DNA of 64,000 bases from Pseudonocardia kunmingensis. Its GTDB lineage: Bacteria > Actinomycetota > Actinomycetes > Mycobacteriales > Pseudonocardiaceae. The DNA is taken from the NCBI RefSeq assembly GCF_006716445.1, contig NZ_VFPA01000008.1:209815-273814 (forward strand), given 5' to 3'. The translations under genes and the position numbers were made by a program. Below are positions 17,149 to 25,452 of this stretch, in pieces. Position 1 is the stretch's first letter; the number at the start of each line of letters is the position of its first letter. Below the pieces are notes generated by a model. The model was not told where the DNA came from. It saw only the letters and a program-made list of their open reading frames with translations, and searched no databases.

Positions 17149-18879
17149 TCACGCCCTCCGCCGCAGCTCCGCCGTGCGGTCGTGATCGACGCGATAGGTG
17201 TCGGGGGACCGCACCAGCGCGTCCGCGGGCCCGACGTAGTCGATGGCGACGCCGTAGGTCGCCCGTGCGGCCTCGATCGTGAGGTAGCCGTTCACCACGT
17301 CGGACAGCACGGCGTCGACGGGGCGCTGCGTCGGTGGTCCCTGGCCGCCGCCCCCGGGGAAGCAGAGCCGCACGCGGGCGTCGGGGTCCAGGCGCACCAG
17401 CTGCTTGCGGGGGAGGTCCGCGCCGGTGCGGGCGTCGACGAAGGCGCCGCGCGCCCCGGGCAGGCCCCCGACCGCGCCCGGCGCCTCGTGCAGCACCCGG
17501 TCGATGTTCGCGTTCACCGTCCACGCCCGGTCGCCGCGGCGGCGCACCTCGACGACCTGCCCGAGGCCGCCGCGCCACCGGCCGGCGCCGCCGGAGTCGG
17601 TGCGCAGCTCCCGGCGCACCTGCACCAGCGGCGTCAGCGTCTCGAGCACCTCGGTCGGGGCGGCCCGCACGCCGGTGGGGAAGCCGGTCGTGGTCAGGCC
17701 GTCCTTGTCCGGGCGGGCGCCCGTGCCACCCGCGCCGAACACGGTGAGCGTGAACGGCTGGGTCTCGTCGGGACCGCCGCCGCGCCACACCGTCATCCAG
17801 AGCGCATCGGCGCTGGCCGCAGGCAGGCCATCGGGAAGTGCCGGGCGCAGGGCCTCGAACAGCAGGCTCGGCAGGAAGTGCCCCACGAGGTGGCGGGAGG
17901 CCACCGGCGCGGGGTCGACGCAGTTGAGCACCGACCCCCGCGGGGCCGTGACGGCCACCGGGCGGAACGAGCCCGCGTTGTGGGGCACCTCGGGCGCCAG
18001 CGCGGCCTTGATCGCGAACGAGGTGTAGGCGCGGGTGTAGTTCAGCACCACGTTGACGCCGTAGGGCGACTGGGGCGAGGACCCCGCGTAGTCCACCGCG
18101 ATCGCGTCGCCGTCGATCGTCACCGCCGCCCGCAGCTCCAGCGGGTCGTCGCCGAACCCGTCGGTGGCCATCGCCGCGGTGAACCTCCCGTCCGGGAGCC
18201 CGGCGAGGGCCGACCGCAGCGCGGCCTCGGAGCGGTCCATGATCTGCGCGGCCACCGCGTCGATGTCGGGGAGGTCGAACTCGTCCAGGAGGCGCACCAG
18301 GCTGCGGGCCCCCACCTGGTTGCCCGCGACCTGCGCGTAGATGTCGCCGATCGTCTCGTCCGGCGTGCGCACGTTGCTGCGGATGATCCGTTCGAGGACC
18401 TCGTCCGGCCGGCCCGCGTGGAGCAGCTTGAGGATCGGGAGCCGCAGCCCTTCCTCGAAGACCTCGGTGGCGGCCGCCGACAGGATGCGTCCGCCGATGT
18501 CGGGGGAGTGGCAGCAGCTGGCGAACCAGGCGACGAGCCGGCCCGCGCGGAACACCGGGGTGGCGACGGTCAGGTCGTTGATCTGGCCCGCCGTCATCCA
18601 CGGGTCGTTGGTGATCAGGACGTCCCCGTCCACCAGCGTCTCGGGGGAGTACGCGGCGACGATGTGCGCCATGCCGGTCGCCATCGCGTTGATGTGGCCG
18701 GGGGTGCCTCCGGTGGACTGGCCGATCATCCGGCCCGCGGAGTCGAACACGCCGCAGGCGAGGTCGAGCGACTCGCGCACGACCGGGCTGAACGCCGTGC
18801 TGACCAGCGCCGTCTGCTGCTCCTGGAGCAGCGAGTGCAGGCGGTTGGCGACCAGCCCGACGACGATGGGGTCGGTCAT
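17149..18879 (-). CDS. Hydantoinase B/oxoprolinase family protein (HyuB-like)
   Basis: 576-residue subunit of the ATP-dependent hydantoinase/5-oxoprolinase/acetone-carboxylase superfamily. The N-terminal VVRESLDLACGVFD, GHINAMATGM and DVLITNDPW motifs, and the metal-site region CCHSPDIGG, are family signatures. Working with HyuA it would open a cyclic amide, or carboxylate a ketone, at the expense of ATP. The start overlaps the HyuA stop as ATGA. Which reaction applies cannot be told from sequence alone; the glutamate-cyclase-like gene in the same regulon favours a 5-oxoproline-like substrate. Confidence 0.82.
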   Translation of the reverse strand: MTDPIVVGLVANRLHSLLQEQQTALVSTAFSPVVRESLDLACGVFDSAGRMIGQSTGGTPGHINAMATGMAHIVAAYSPETLVDGDVLITNDPWMTAGQINDLTVATPVFRAGRLVAWFASCCHSPDIGGRILSAAATEVFEEGLRLPILKLLHAGRPDEVLERIIRSNVRTPDETIGDIYAQVAGNQVGARSLVRLLDEFDLPDIDAVAAQIMDRSEAALRSALAGLPDGRFTAAMATDGFGDDPLELRAAVTIDGDAIAVDYAGSSPQSPYGVNVVLNYTRAYTSFAIKAALAPEVPHNAGSFRPVAVTAPRGSVLNCVDPAPVASRHLVGHFLPSLLFEALRPALPDGLPAASADALWMTVWRGGGPDETQPFTLTVFGAGGTGARPDKDGLTTTGFPTGVRAAPTEVLETLTPLVQVRRELRTDSGGAGRWRGGLGQVVEVRRRGDRAWTVNANIDRVLHEAPGAVGGLPGARGAFVDARTGADLPRKQLVRLDPDARVRLCFPGGGGQGPPTQRPVDAVLSDVVNGYLTIEAARATYGVAIDYVGPADALVRSPDTYRVDHDRTAELRRRA

Positions 18880-20999
18880 CGGGCACCCCGTCCGCTCCGC
18901 AGGTGGACCAGGATGCTGCCGTCGGGCAGCACCTCGCCCCGCATGCCGGGCGCGACGACCAGCGTGGCCTCGTGCTCCTGCACCAGTGCCGGTCCGGTCA
19001 GCACCTCGCCCGCCTGCAGGCGGTACCGGTCGTACACGGCGGTCTCCACGTACCCGCCCGCCTGCGGGAAGTACGCCTGCCGGGTGCCGATGCGCGCGGC
19101 GGCCGTGCCCGTGGGGGGCGGCAGCCGCAGCCGGGCGTCCGGCTCGGGACCGCGCGAGGTGAGCCGCCAGGTCAGGATCTCCACCTCCACCCCGTGCGGC
19201 AGCACGGCGCCGTACCGCTCCTCGTACTGCGCGGCGAAGCCGCGGCGCACCGCGTCGTGCCACCCGTCTCCCACCGGCGGCACCGGTACCTCGATCTCGC
19301 TGCCCTGGCCGACGAAGCGCATCTCGAGGCTGCGGACGTGCGCGATCGCGTCGGGGGCGACCCCGGACTCGCCCAGCACCTGCTCGCCCTGGCTCTCCAG
19401 CGCGGCGAAGGACTTGGCCGCCTCGTCGAGCGTGATCGCGTCGAGCTCGGTGTGCCACGAGTGCACGAAGTCGATCGACAACGGCGCGGACAGGAACCCC
19501 AGCGCGCTGAGCACGCCCGCCGCCGGCGGGGCGAGCACCGTCTCGCACCCGAGTGCGTGGGCCACGCCGGGCCCGTGCAGGGGGCCGTTGCCGCCCATCA
19601 CGAACATCGGCAACCGGGCCGGGTCCTGCCCGCGCTCGACGGCGTGGACGCGGGCCGCGTTGGCCATGTTCTCGTTCACGGTCGCGTGGATCCCCCACGC
19701 CGCCTCGGCGAGGGTGATCCCCATGGGGTCGGCGACCTGCTCGGTGACGGCGCGCGCCGCGGCGGCGGCGTCGAGCGGCATCGCGCCGCCCAGGAAGTCG
19801 TCGGGCCCGAGGTAGCCGAGCACCACGTCGGCGTCGGTGACGGTGCACGCGGTGCCGCCCCGTCCGTAGCTGACCGGTCCGGGTTCGGAGCCGGCCGAGT
19901 CCGGTCCCACCGTGAGCAGGCCGAGCGGGTCGATCCGGGCGATCGAGCCGCCGCCCGCGCCGATCTCGATCATGTCGATCACCGGCGCCCGCACGGGGAG
20001 GCCGGACCCCGGCTTGAGCCGGTAGACCCGGTCGACCTCGAACGTGTGGCTGACCAGGGGCCGGCCGTCCTCGATGATGCAGACCTTGGCGGTCGTGCCC
20101 CCCATGTCGAAGGCCAGCTGGTCGGTCCTGCCGGTGTGGCGGCCGAACGCGACCGCCCCCAGCGCCCCGCCTGCCGGCCCGGACTCCAGCATCCGGATCG
20201 GGAAGCGCCGGGCGGTGTCGATCGTGGCCACGCCGCCGTTCGAGAGCATGATCCGCGGCGCCGGGGTGACGCCGAGCCCCCGCAGCCGGCCCTGCAGGTC
20301 GGTGAGGTAGTCCGCGACGAGCGCCTGCACGTAGACGTTGGCCAGCGTCGTCGAGCTCCGTTCGTACTCCCGCAGCTCGGGGTTGACCTCGCTGGACAGC
20401 GCCACCTGCAGCGTCGGCGCGGCCTCGGCGATCACCTGCCGGGCCAGCCGCTCGTGGGCGGGGTTGGTGTGGCTGTGCAGGAAGCACACGGCGACGGCCT
20501 CGACGCCCGCGGCGGCGAGCTCGACGGCGACCCGGGCGAGCCGGTCGACGTCGAGCGGGGTGTCGACGCGCCCGTCGGCCAGCACCCGCTCGGGGACCTC
20601 GAGGCGCAGCCACCGGGGCACGAGCGGCCGGGGGAGCTCGAGCCCCAGGTCGTACAGCTCGTAGCGGTGTTCGCGGCCCATCTCCACGACGTCGCGGAAG
20701 CCCGCCGTGGTGATCAGCGCGGTCCGGGCGCCCCGGCGCTCGATCAGGGCGTTGGTGACGAGCGTGGTCCCGTGCACGACGGCGCTGATGCGTCCGGGGT
20801 CTAGGCGGTGCTCGCGCAACGTCGCGCGCAGCACCGACTCGACGCCCGCCGCGGGCTCGCGGTGCGTGGTGAGGGTCTTGCGCACGGCGACGATCCCGTC
20901 CCGGTCGAGCAGGCACAGGTCGGTGAAGGTGCCGCCGATGTCGATGCCGGCGTGCAGCTGCCGCTGAGCGGGCACCGGCGCTCCGTCCGTCGAGTTCAC
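18876..20999 (-). CDS. Hydantoinase/oxoprolinase family protein, subunit A (HyuA-like)
   Basis: 707-residue ATP-binding subunit. IDIGGTFTD (20-28) is the phosphate-binding loop of the ASKHA fold; TTLVTNALIER, LSNGGVATI, FDMGGTTAKV and GAGGGSIARID are further signatures in order. The GTG start has no Shine-Dalgarno sequence, yet a promoter with a GntR-type palindrome ends about ten bases upstream, so the transcript is probably leaderless. It is divergent from the GntR gene and coupled to HyuB by a 4-base overlap. Confidence 0.83.
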   Translation of the reverse strand: MNSTDGAPVPAQRQLHAGIDIGGTFTDLCLLDRDGIVAVRKTLTTHREPAAGVESVLRATLREHRLDPGRISAVVHGTTLVTNALIERRGARTALITTAGFRDVVEMGREHRYELYDLGLELPRPLVPRWLRLEVPERVLADGRVDTPLDVDRLARVAVELAAAGVEAVAVCFLHSHTNPAHERLARQVIAEAAPTLQVALSSEVNPELREYERSSTTLANVYVQALVADYLTDLQGRLRGLGVTPAPRIMLSNGGVATIDTARRFPIRMLESGPAGGALGAVAFGRHTGRTDQLAFDMGGTTAKVCIIEDGRPLVSHTFEVDRVYRLKPGSGLPVRAPVIDMIEIGAGGGSIARIDPLGLLTVGPDSAGSEPGPVSYGRGGTACTVTDADVVLGYLGPDDFLGGAMPLDAAAAARAVTEQVADPMGITLAEAAWGIHATVNENMANAARVHAVERGQDPARLPMFVMGGNGPLHGPGVAHALGCETVLAPPAAGVLSALGFLSAPLSIDFVHSWHTELDAITLDEAAKSFAALESQGEQVLGESGVAPDAIAHVRSLEMRFVGQGSEIEVPVPPVGDGWHDAVRRGFAAQYEERYGAVLPHGVEVEILTWRLTSRGPEPDARLRLPPPTGTAAARIGTRQAYFPQAGGYVETAVYDRYRLQAGEVLTGPALVQEHEATLVVAPGMRGEVLPDGSILVHLRSGRGAR

Positions 21000-21009
21000 G
21001 ATGGGGCCA

Positions 21010-21037
21010 AACGTACCGATCGTCAGACGATAGGCAA
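21010..21037 (-). promoter_or_regulatory. Promoter of hyuA-like operon with operator in the spacer
   Basis: On the minus strand TTGCCT (-35) and TACGTT (-10) are separated by 16 bases. The spacer contains the perfect palindrome ATCGTCAGACGAT (21019-21031), which fits the FadR-subfamily GntR pattern TNGTNNNACNA. The -10 ends ten bases before the GTG, which predicts a leaderless or near-leaderless mRNA. Confidence 0.6.
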
Positions 21038-21110
21038 GTGGGACGGCGCTAGTCTCGGCGCGAGGACAGCGGGCGTTCGCACGGGCGCCGCGCCAGGAGG
21101 GAGCCGCACC

Positions 21111-21794
21111 GTGGTGGACATCGGTCCCCGGGACAGCACCGCGAGCCGGGTGGCCGACACGGTGCGCGCCCGCATCATCGACGGCGAGCTGCTGCCCGGC
21201 GCGAAGCTGTCGCAGGAGCGGGTGCAGGAGGCGCTCGGCGTATCCCGCAGCACCCTGCGCGAGGCGCTGCAGCTGCTGATCCGCGAGCGGCTGCTCGTGC
21301 ACCAGCTGGGCCGGGGCGTCTTCGTCCGGCAGCTGGGCATGGCCGACATCTCCGACCTCTACCGGGTGCGCCGGATCGTCGAATGCGCGGCGTTGCAACG
21401 CATCGAGGTGATCCGCCCGGCCGGCCTGCGCGCGGTGAACGTCGCCATCGAGGACGGCCGGGCGGCCGCGGCCGCGCAGCGGTGGGGGCACGTGGCGGCG
21501 GCCAGCATCCGCTTCCACGAGGCGCTGGTCGCGCTGGCCGGGAGCGAGCGGCTCGACGAGATGATCAAGGAGGTGCTGGCGGAGTTCCGCCTCGCCTACG
21601 CGTTCATGCACGACACGCAGGCCTTCCACGCCCGCTTCCTGGAGCGGCACACCGGCATCGCCGAGGCCGTCGGGTCCGGGGACCTCGAGCTGGCGGCGTC
21701 GCTGCTCGACGGCTATCTCGCCGACGCCGAGCGCGAGGTGCTGGCGAGCTATCGGCCCCAGCCGTCGCGGCGGCGCCGGTCCCGCGCCGGCTAG
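21111..21794 (+). CDS. GntR-family transcriptional regulator, FadR/FCD subfamily
   Basis: 227-residue regulator. N-terminal winged helix (KLSQERVQEALGVSRSTLREAL, roughly residues 30-51) followed by an all-helical FCD effector domain: DLYRVRRIVECAAL, RFHEALVALAGS, HTGIAEAVGSGDLELA. The Asp/His residues of the FCD metal site are in the expected places, so the ligand is probably a carboxylate. AGGAGGGA eight bases before the GTG fixes the start. It is flanked by two near-identical palindromes, one inside each adjacent promoter, and so probably represses both the hyuAB-like pair and the transporter operon downstream. Confidence 0.87.
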   Translation: MVDIGPRDSTASRVADTVRARIIDGELLPGAKLSQERVQEALGVSRSTLREALQLLIRERLLVHQLGRGVFVRQLGMADISDLYRVRRIVECAALQRIEVIRPAGLRAVNVAIEDGRAAAAAQRWGHVAAASIRFHEALVALAGSERLDEMIKEVLAEFRLAYAFMHDTQAFHARFLERHTGIAEAVGSGDLELAASLLDGYLADAEREVLASYRPQPSRRRRSRAG

Positions 21795-21797
21795 CCG

Positions 21798-21826
21798 TTG
21801 CCAGATCGTCGGATGATCCGTAGGGT
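21798..21826 (+). promoter_or_regulatory. Promoter of MHS/symporter operon with GntR operator in the spacer
   Basis: TTGCCA and TAGGGT are 17 bases apart, and the spacer holds ATCGTCGGATGAT (21805-21817), one base short of a perfect inverted repeat and nearly the same as the operator before hyuA. A repressor there would block RNA polymerase directly. Confidence 0.6.
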
Positions 21827-21855
21827 CCGCTGTGGCTCCCGCCACAGGAGGACCC

Positions 21856-23175
21856 ATGGCAGGAAACTCCAGCCGGACGTCTTCGCTCGCAGCCGGCGAC
21901 GTCCCGCCCGCGACCCTGCGCCGCGCGACGATCGGCGCGACGGTCGGCAGCGTCGTCGAGTGGTTCGACATCGCCGTCTACGCCTACCTCGCCGCCGTGC
22001 TCGGCGGGGTGTTCTTCCCCAGCGACGACCCCGCGGTCTCCCTGCTGAGCTCGTTCGCGGTCTTCGGGGCGGCCTTCGTGGTGCGGCCGCTCGGCGGGAT
22101 CTTCTTCGGCGCGCTCGGCGACCGCATCGGCCGGCAGCGGACGCTGGCCTGGGTGATCATCCTGGTCTCGGCGGCGACGCTGGGGATCGGGCTCCTGCCC
22201 GGGTACGCGTCCATCGGTGTGGCGGCTCCCGCCCTGCTCGTCCTCCTGCGCCTGCTGCAGGGGTTCTCCGCCGGGGGCGAGATGGGCGGCGCGTCGGCCT
22301 TCGTCGCGGAGTACTCGCCGCCGCGGCGGCGCGGCTACCTGGTGGCCTGGGTGGAGATGGGGTGCATCCTCGGGTTCCTGCTCGGCTCGCTGGTCGTCCT
22401 GCTGCTCAACCTCGTGCTCACCCCCGAGCAGGTCGTGTCGTGGGGCTGGCGCATCCCGTTCCTGATGGCCGCGCCGCTGGGCATCGTCGGCCTCTACATC
22501 AGGACGCGCCTGGAGGAGACCCCCGAGTTCGCCGCCCTGCGCCGCGCGGGCGACGTGGCGAGGAACCCGTTGCTGGAGGGCATCCGCGACCACTGGCCCG
22601 CGATCCTGCGCACGGCCGGCTACGCCCTGTTCCAGAACGCGGCGCTCTACATCATCCTGACGTTCGTCCCGAGCTACCAGACCGAGACCCTCGGCTACAC
22701 CGCACTGGTCGCCTCGGTCTCCTCCGTCGCCAGCATGACCGTGATCTGCCTGCTGATCCCGGCGCTCGGTGCGCTGTCGGACCGGCTCGGACGCAGGCCC
22801 GTGCTGGGTGGGTCCTGCGTCCTCGCCCTCGTGCTGTCCTACCCGCTGTTCGTCCTGATGGGGCAGGACAGCCCGGTGCTGGCCGTGGCGGCGCACCTCG
22901 GCCTCGGCGTGATCCTGGCGATCTTCCTCGGGCCGACGCTGGCCGCCATGAACGAGATGTTCGTGACCAGGGTGCGCTACGGGGGCTTCTCCCTCGGGTA
23001 CAACCTGTCGGTCTCGGCCTTCGGGGGGACGGCACCGTTCCTCGTCACCTGGCTGATCAGCCGGACCGGCAACACCACCTCGCCCGCCTTCTACGTCATG
23101 GGCGCCGCCATGATCACGCTGGTCGTGATCCTGACCGCGCGCGAGACCGCGCCGGACCGGAGTCGGAAGCCATGA
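21856..23175 (+). CDS. MFS transporter, MHS family
   Basis: 439-residue proton symporter with about twelve transmembrane segments. The signature VGSVVEWFDIAVYAYLAA marks TM1 of the MHS branch; DRIGRQRT and DRLGRRPV are the two cytoplasmic MFS loops. AGGAGG five bases before the ATG at 21856 decides the start over an ATG 24 bases earlier. First gene of the GntR-regulated operon; ATGA overlap with the DUF2848 gene. The substrate is likely the same compound handled by the cyclase- and oxoprolinase-like proteins. Confidence 0.85.
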   Translation: MAGNSSRTSSLAAGDVPPATLRRATIGATVGSVVEWFDIAVYAYLAAVLGGVFFPSDDPAVSLLSSFAVFGAAFVVRPLGGIFFGALGDRIGRQRTLAWVIILVSAATLGIGLLPGYASIGVAAPALLVLLRLLQGFSAGGEMGGASAFVAEYSPPRRRGYLVAWVEMGCILGFLLGSLVVLLLNLVLTPEQVVSWGWRIPFLMAAPLGIVGLYIRTRLEETPEFAALRRAGDVARNPLLEGIRDHWPAILRTAGYALFQNAALYIILTFVPSYQTETLGYTALVASVSSVASMTVICLLIPALGALSDRLGRRPVLGGSCVLALVLSYPLFVLMGQDSPVLAVAAHLGLGVILAIFLGPTLAAMNEMFVTRVRYGGFSLGYNLSVSAFGGTAPFLVTWLISRTGNTTSPAFYVMGAAMITLVVILTARETAPDRSRKP

Positions 23176-23867
23176 CGCGCCCCCGTCCCGTGCGACTCAC
23201 GATGCCCGACGGCTCGCGGCGCGAGGTCGGCGTGCGATACGTGCTGAACGCCGGGTTCACCGGCCGCGACACGGCGCAGGTCCAGCACCACGTCGACGAG
23301 CTGGCGGCGCTGGGCGTGCCCGCGCCGGCGCGGATCCCCACCCTGTACCCGCTGCCCCGGCACCTGGTCGCGCAGGTGGACGGGATCCAGGTCGGCCACG
23401 CACGGACCTCCGGCGAGGCCGAGTGGGCGCTCGTGGTCGGGGACGGCCCGGACGACGTCATGATCACTGCCGCCTGCGACCACACGGACCGCGATCTGGA
23501 GGCCCACGGCATCGGGTGGAGCAAGCAGACCTCACCCGACATCCTCGGGGACCAGGCGTGGTACCTGGCCGACGTCGCCGACGAGCTCGACCGGTTCACC
23601 CTGCGCGCCTGGGTCACCCACGACTCCACGGAGACGCTCATCCAGGACGGCCGCCCCGCGCAGCTGCTGGCGCCCTCCTACTGGCTCGAGCAGCTGCGCA
23701 CGAACGCGCTCCTGCGGCCCGGCACCGTGCTGCTCGGGGGGACCGTGCCGATGGCGCCGGGCGTCGACCAGTTCGCCGACGCATGGCGGGTCGAGCTGAC
23801 CGACACCCACGGGCGCAGCAGCCGGCTCGCCTACCGGGTGGAGCAACTACCCGCGGCATGGGAGTGA
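23172..23867 (+). CDS. DUF2848 family protein
   Basis: 231-residue soluble protein. AGFTGRDTAQVQHHVDELAALGVP, TLYPLPRHLV, SGEAEWALV, CDHTDRDLEAHGI and SKQTSPDILGDQAW blocks match my memory of the DUF2848 family; these share features with the fumarylacetoacetase-like fold (conserved Glu, and the DHTDR motif), suggesting a metal-dependent hydrolase or lyase. No biochemical role is established to my knowledge. It is translationally coupled (ATGA) to the MHS transporter and precedes a 41-residue membrane peptide. Confidence 0.72.
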   Translation: MTRPRPVRLTMPDGSRREVGVRYVLNAGFTGRDTAQVQHHVDELAALGVPAPARIPTLYPLPRHLVAQVDGIQVGHARTSGEAEWALVVGDGPDDVMITAACDHTDRDLEAHGIGWSKQTSPDILGDQAWYLADVADELDRFTLRAWVTHDSTETLIQDGRPAQLLAPSYWLEQLRTNALLRPGTVLLGGTVPMAPGVDQFADAWRVELTDTHGRSSRLAYRVEQLPAAWE

Positions 23868-23875
23868 GAGAGCTC

Positions 23876-24001
23876 ATGAACCAGTTCTGGTGGGCGCTGA
23901 TCCTGTTCGTCGTCATCGGCCTGACGCCACTGGTCATCGCGACGACGATGAACCGCAGGCAACGCCGGTCGGAGGGCACGCGAGGGACGCCGGCCCGATG
24001 A
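23876..24001 (+). CDS. 41-residue single-pass membrane peptide beside a sodium/solute symporter
   Basis: Begins MNQFWWALILFVVIGLTPLV: one hydrophobic helix (about residues 4-24) followed by a strongly basic tail (NRRQRR), so N-out/C-in insertion is expected. Upstream GGAGTGAGAG serves as ribosome site; an ATG 18 bases earlier is an alternative start. The stop overlaps the symporter start as ATGA, giving one-to-one coupling. Small partner subunits are known for other sodium/solute symporters, and this may be one, though I cannot place it in a named family. Confidence 0.65.
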   Translation: MNQFWWALILFVVIGLTPLVIATTMNRRQRRSEGTRGTPAR

Positions 24002-25452
24002 ACCACGGGTACCTGGCGGTCTTCATCGGCTACCTCGTCATCGTCCTGGGCGTCGGCGTGTGGGGCTTCCGGCGGGAGACCTACAACGGTTATGTCGTCG
24101 CCGAGCGCAACGTGAACCTGCCGTTGTCGGTCGGCAGCTTCTTCGCCACCTACATCTCCTCGGCCACGGTGGTCGGCTTCGTCGGCTACACCACGTTGAA
24201 CGGTGCGGCGATCTTCCCCACCTACTTCTGGGGGTTCGCGCTCGGCTGGGTGACCCTGACGCTGGCCGCGGCCCGGATGCGCGGCCTCGGCCTGCGCACC
24301 GTCCCCTCGTTGTTCGAGGCCCGCCACCGGAGCCCGGGGCTCCGCGCGTTCTCCGCCGCCGTCATCGTCGTCGCGTTCGTCTTCAGCGTCATGACCCAGC
24401 TCGTGGCCGGAAGCATCGTCCTGCACGTGGTGGTCGGTATCCCGCAGGTCGCCGCGCTGGTCCTGCTCGCGGTCGTCCTGACCGTCTACACCGTCATGGG
24501 TGGGCTGGTCGCGGTCATCCGCACGGACTTCCTGCAAGGGGCCCTGATCCTCCTCGGGGTGCTGTCCGCGTTCGCCGTGCTGCTGGCGAACGTCGGCGGT
24601 GACCTGTTCCGGATCGAGGCCGGGCAGACGGACCTGTTCAAGGGTTCGATCTCCTCGCCCACCGACATCCTCGCCTTCCTCCTGATCGCCTGGGGCGGGG
24701 TGGCGGCGCAGCCCTACTACCTGCATCGGTTCTTCGCGGCCCGGGACGCGTTCACCGCGCGCCAGATGATCGGGGTCGGGGCCCTGCTGGCCACGGTCGT
24801 CTACCTCGCGATCATGTTCATCGGCATGGCCCTGCCCGGGGTGCTGCCCGCCGACCAGCTGGGTGACTCGGCGATCGTGTACTTCGGGCTCTCCCAGGGC
24901 GGGCTGCTCGGATCGCTGCTCCTGGTGGGCATCGTGTGTGCGGTGCAGTCGACGGTGGACTCCGCGTTGCACCTCGCGGGTGTCTACACCACCGAGGACA
25001 TCCTGGTCCGGATGCGGCCGGGGATGACCGAGCAGACGCGGCTGGTGCTCGCGCGCACGGTGACGGCGGTCCTCGGGGCGTTGTGCATGGCCGGCGCCAT
25101 CTACTTCGTGGTCAGCGGCGGCGAGTTCATCGTGACGCTGCTGAACATCTGGCTGGGGACGCTGTCGTCCGCACTGCTCGTCCCGCTGTACGGCTCGTTG
25201 CTCTGGCGCCGCGCGACGCTCGCAGGAGCGGTGAGCAGCAGCGTCGGGGGCTTCCTCGGCTACTTCGTGACGCTGGCCATGGCCGAGTACGGGGGCGTGG
25301 AGGCGCCGGGCCACCCGATCTTCTACGGGTTCGGGGTCTCGCTCGTGGCCATGCTGGCCGTCTCCCTGCTCACGAGGCCGGTCTCGGACCCCGAGGTGGA
25401 CCGCAGGTTCTTCGGCGGCGGCGCCGAGCCCGAGGAGGTGACGTCGCGGTGA
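23998..25452 (+). CDS. Sodium:solute symporter (SSS) family protein
   Basis: 484-residue polytopic protein with about thirteen transmembrane segments, LeuT-like fold. GFRRETYNGYVVAERNVNLPLSVGSFFATYISSATVVGF at the N terminus (key: AERN, SSATVVGF) and the RTDFLQG and AQPYYLHRFFAARD segments are SSS signatures. It would import a carboxylate or amino acid with Na+. ATGA overlap with the small peptide gene and GTGA overlap with the following cyclase-like gene. A second transporter in the same operon as an MHS permease is unusual. Confidence 0.85.
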   Translation: MNHGYLAVFIGYLVIVLGVGVWGFRRETYNGYVVAERNVNLPLSVGSFFATYISSATVVGFVGYTTLNGAAIFPTYFWGFALGWVTLTLAAARMRGLGLRTVPSLFEARHRSPGLRAFSAAVIVVAFVFSVMTQLVAGSIVLHVVVGIPQVAALVLLAVVLTVYTVMGGLVAVIRTDFLQGALILLGVLSAFAVLLANVGGDLFRIEAGQTDLFKGSISSPTDILAFLLIAWGGVAAQPYYLHRFFAARDAFTARQMIGVGALLATVVYLAIMFIGMALPGVLPADQLGDSAIVYFGLSQGGLLGSLLLVGIVCAVQSTVDSALHLAGVYTTEDILVRMRPGMTEQTRLVLARTVTAVLGALCMAGAIYFVVSGGEFIVTLLNIWLGTLSSALLVPLYGSLLWRRATLAGAVSSSVGGFLGYFVTLAMAEYGGVEAPGHPIFYGFGVSLVAMLAVSLLTRPVSDPEVDRRFFGGGAEPEEVTSR

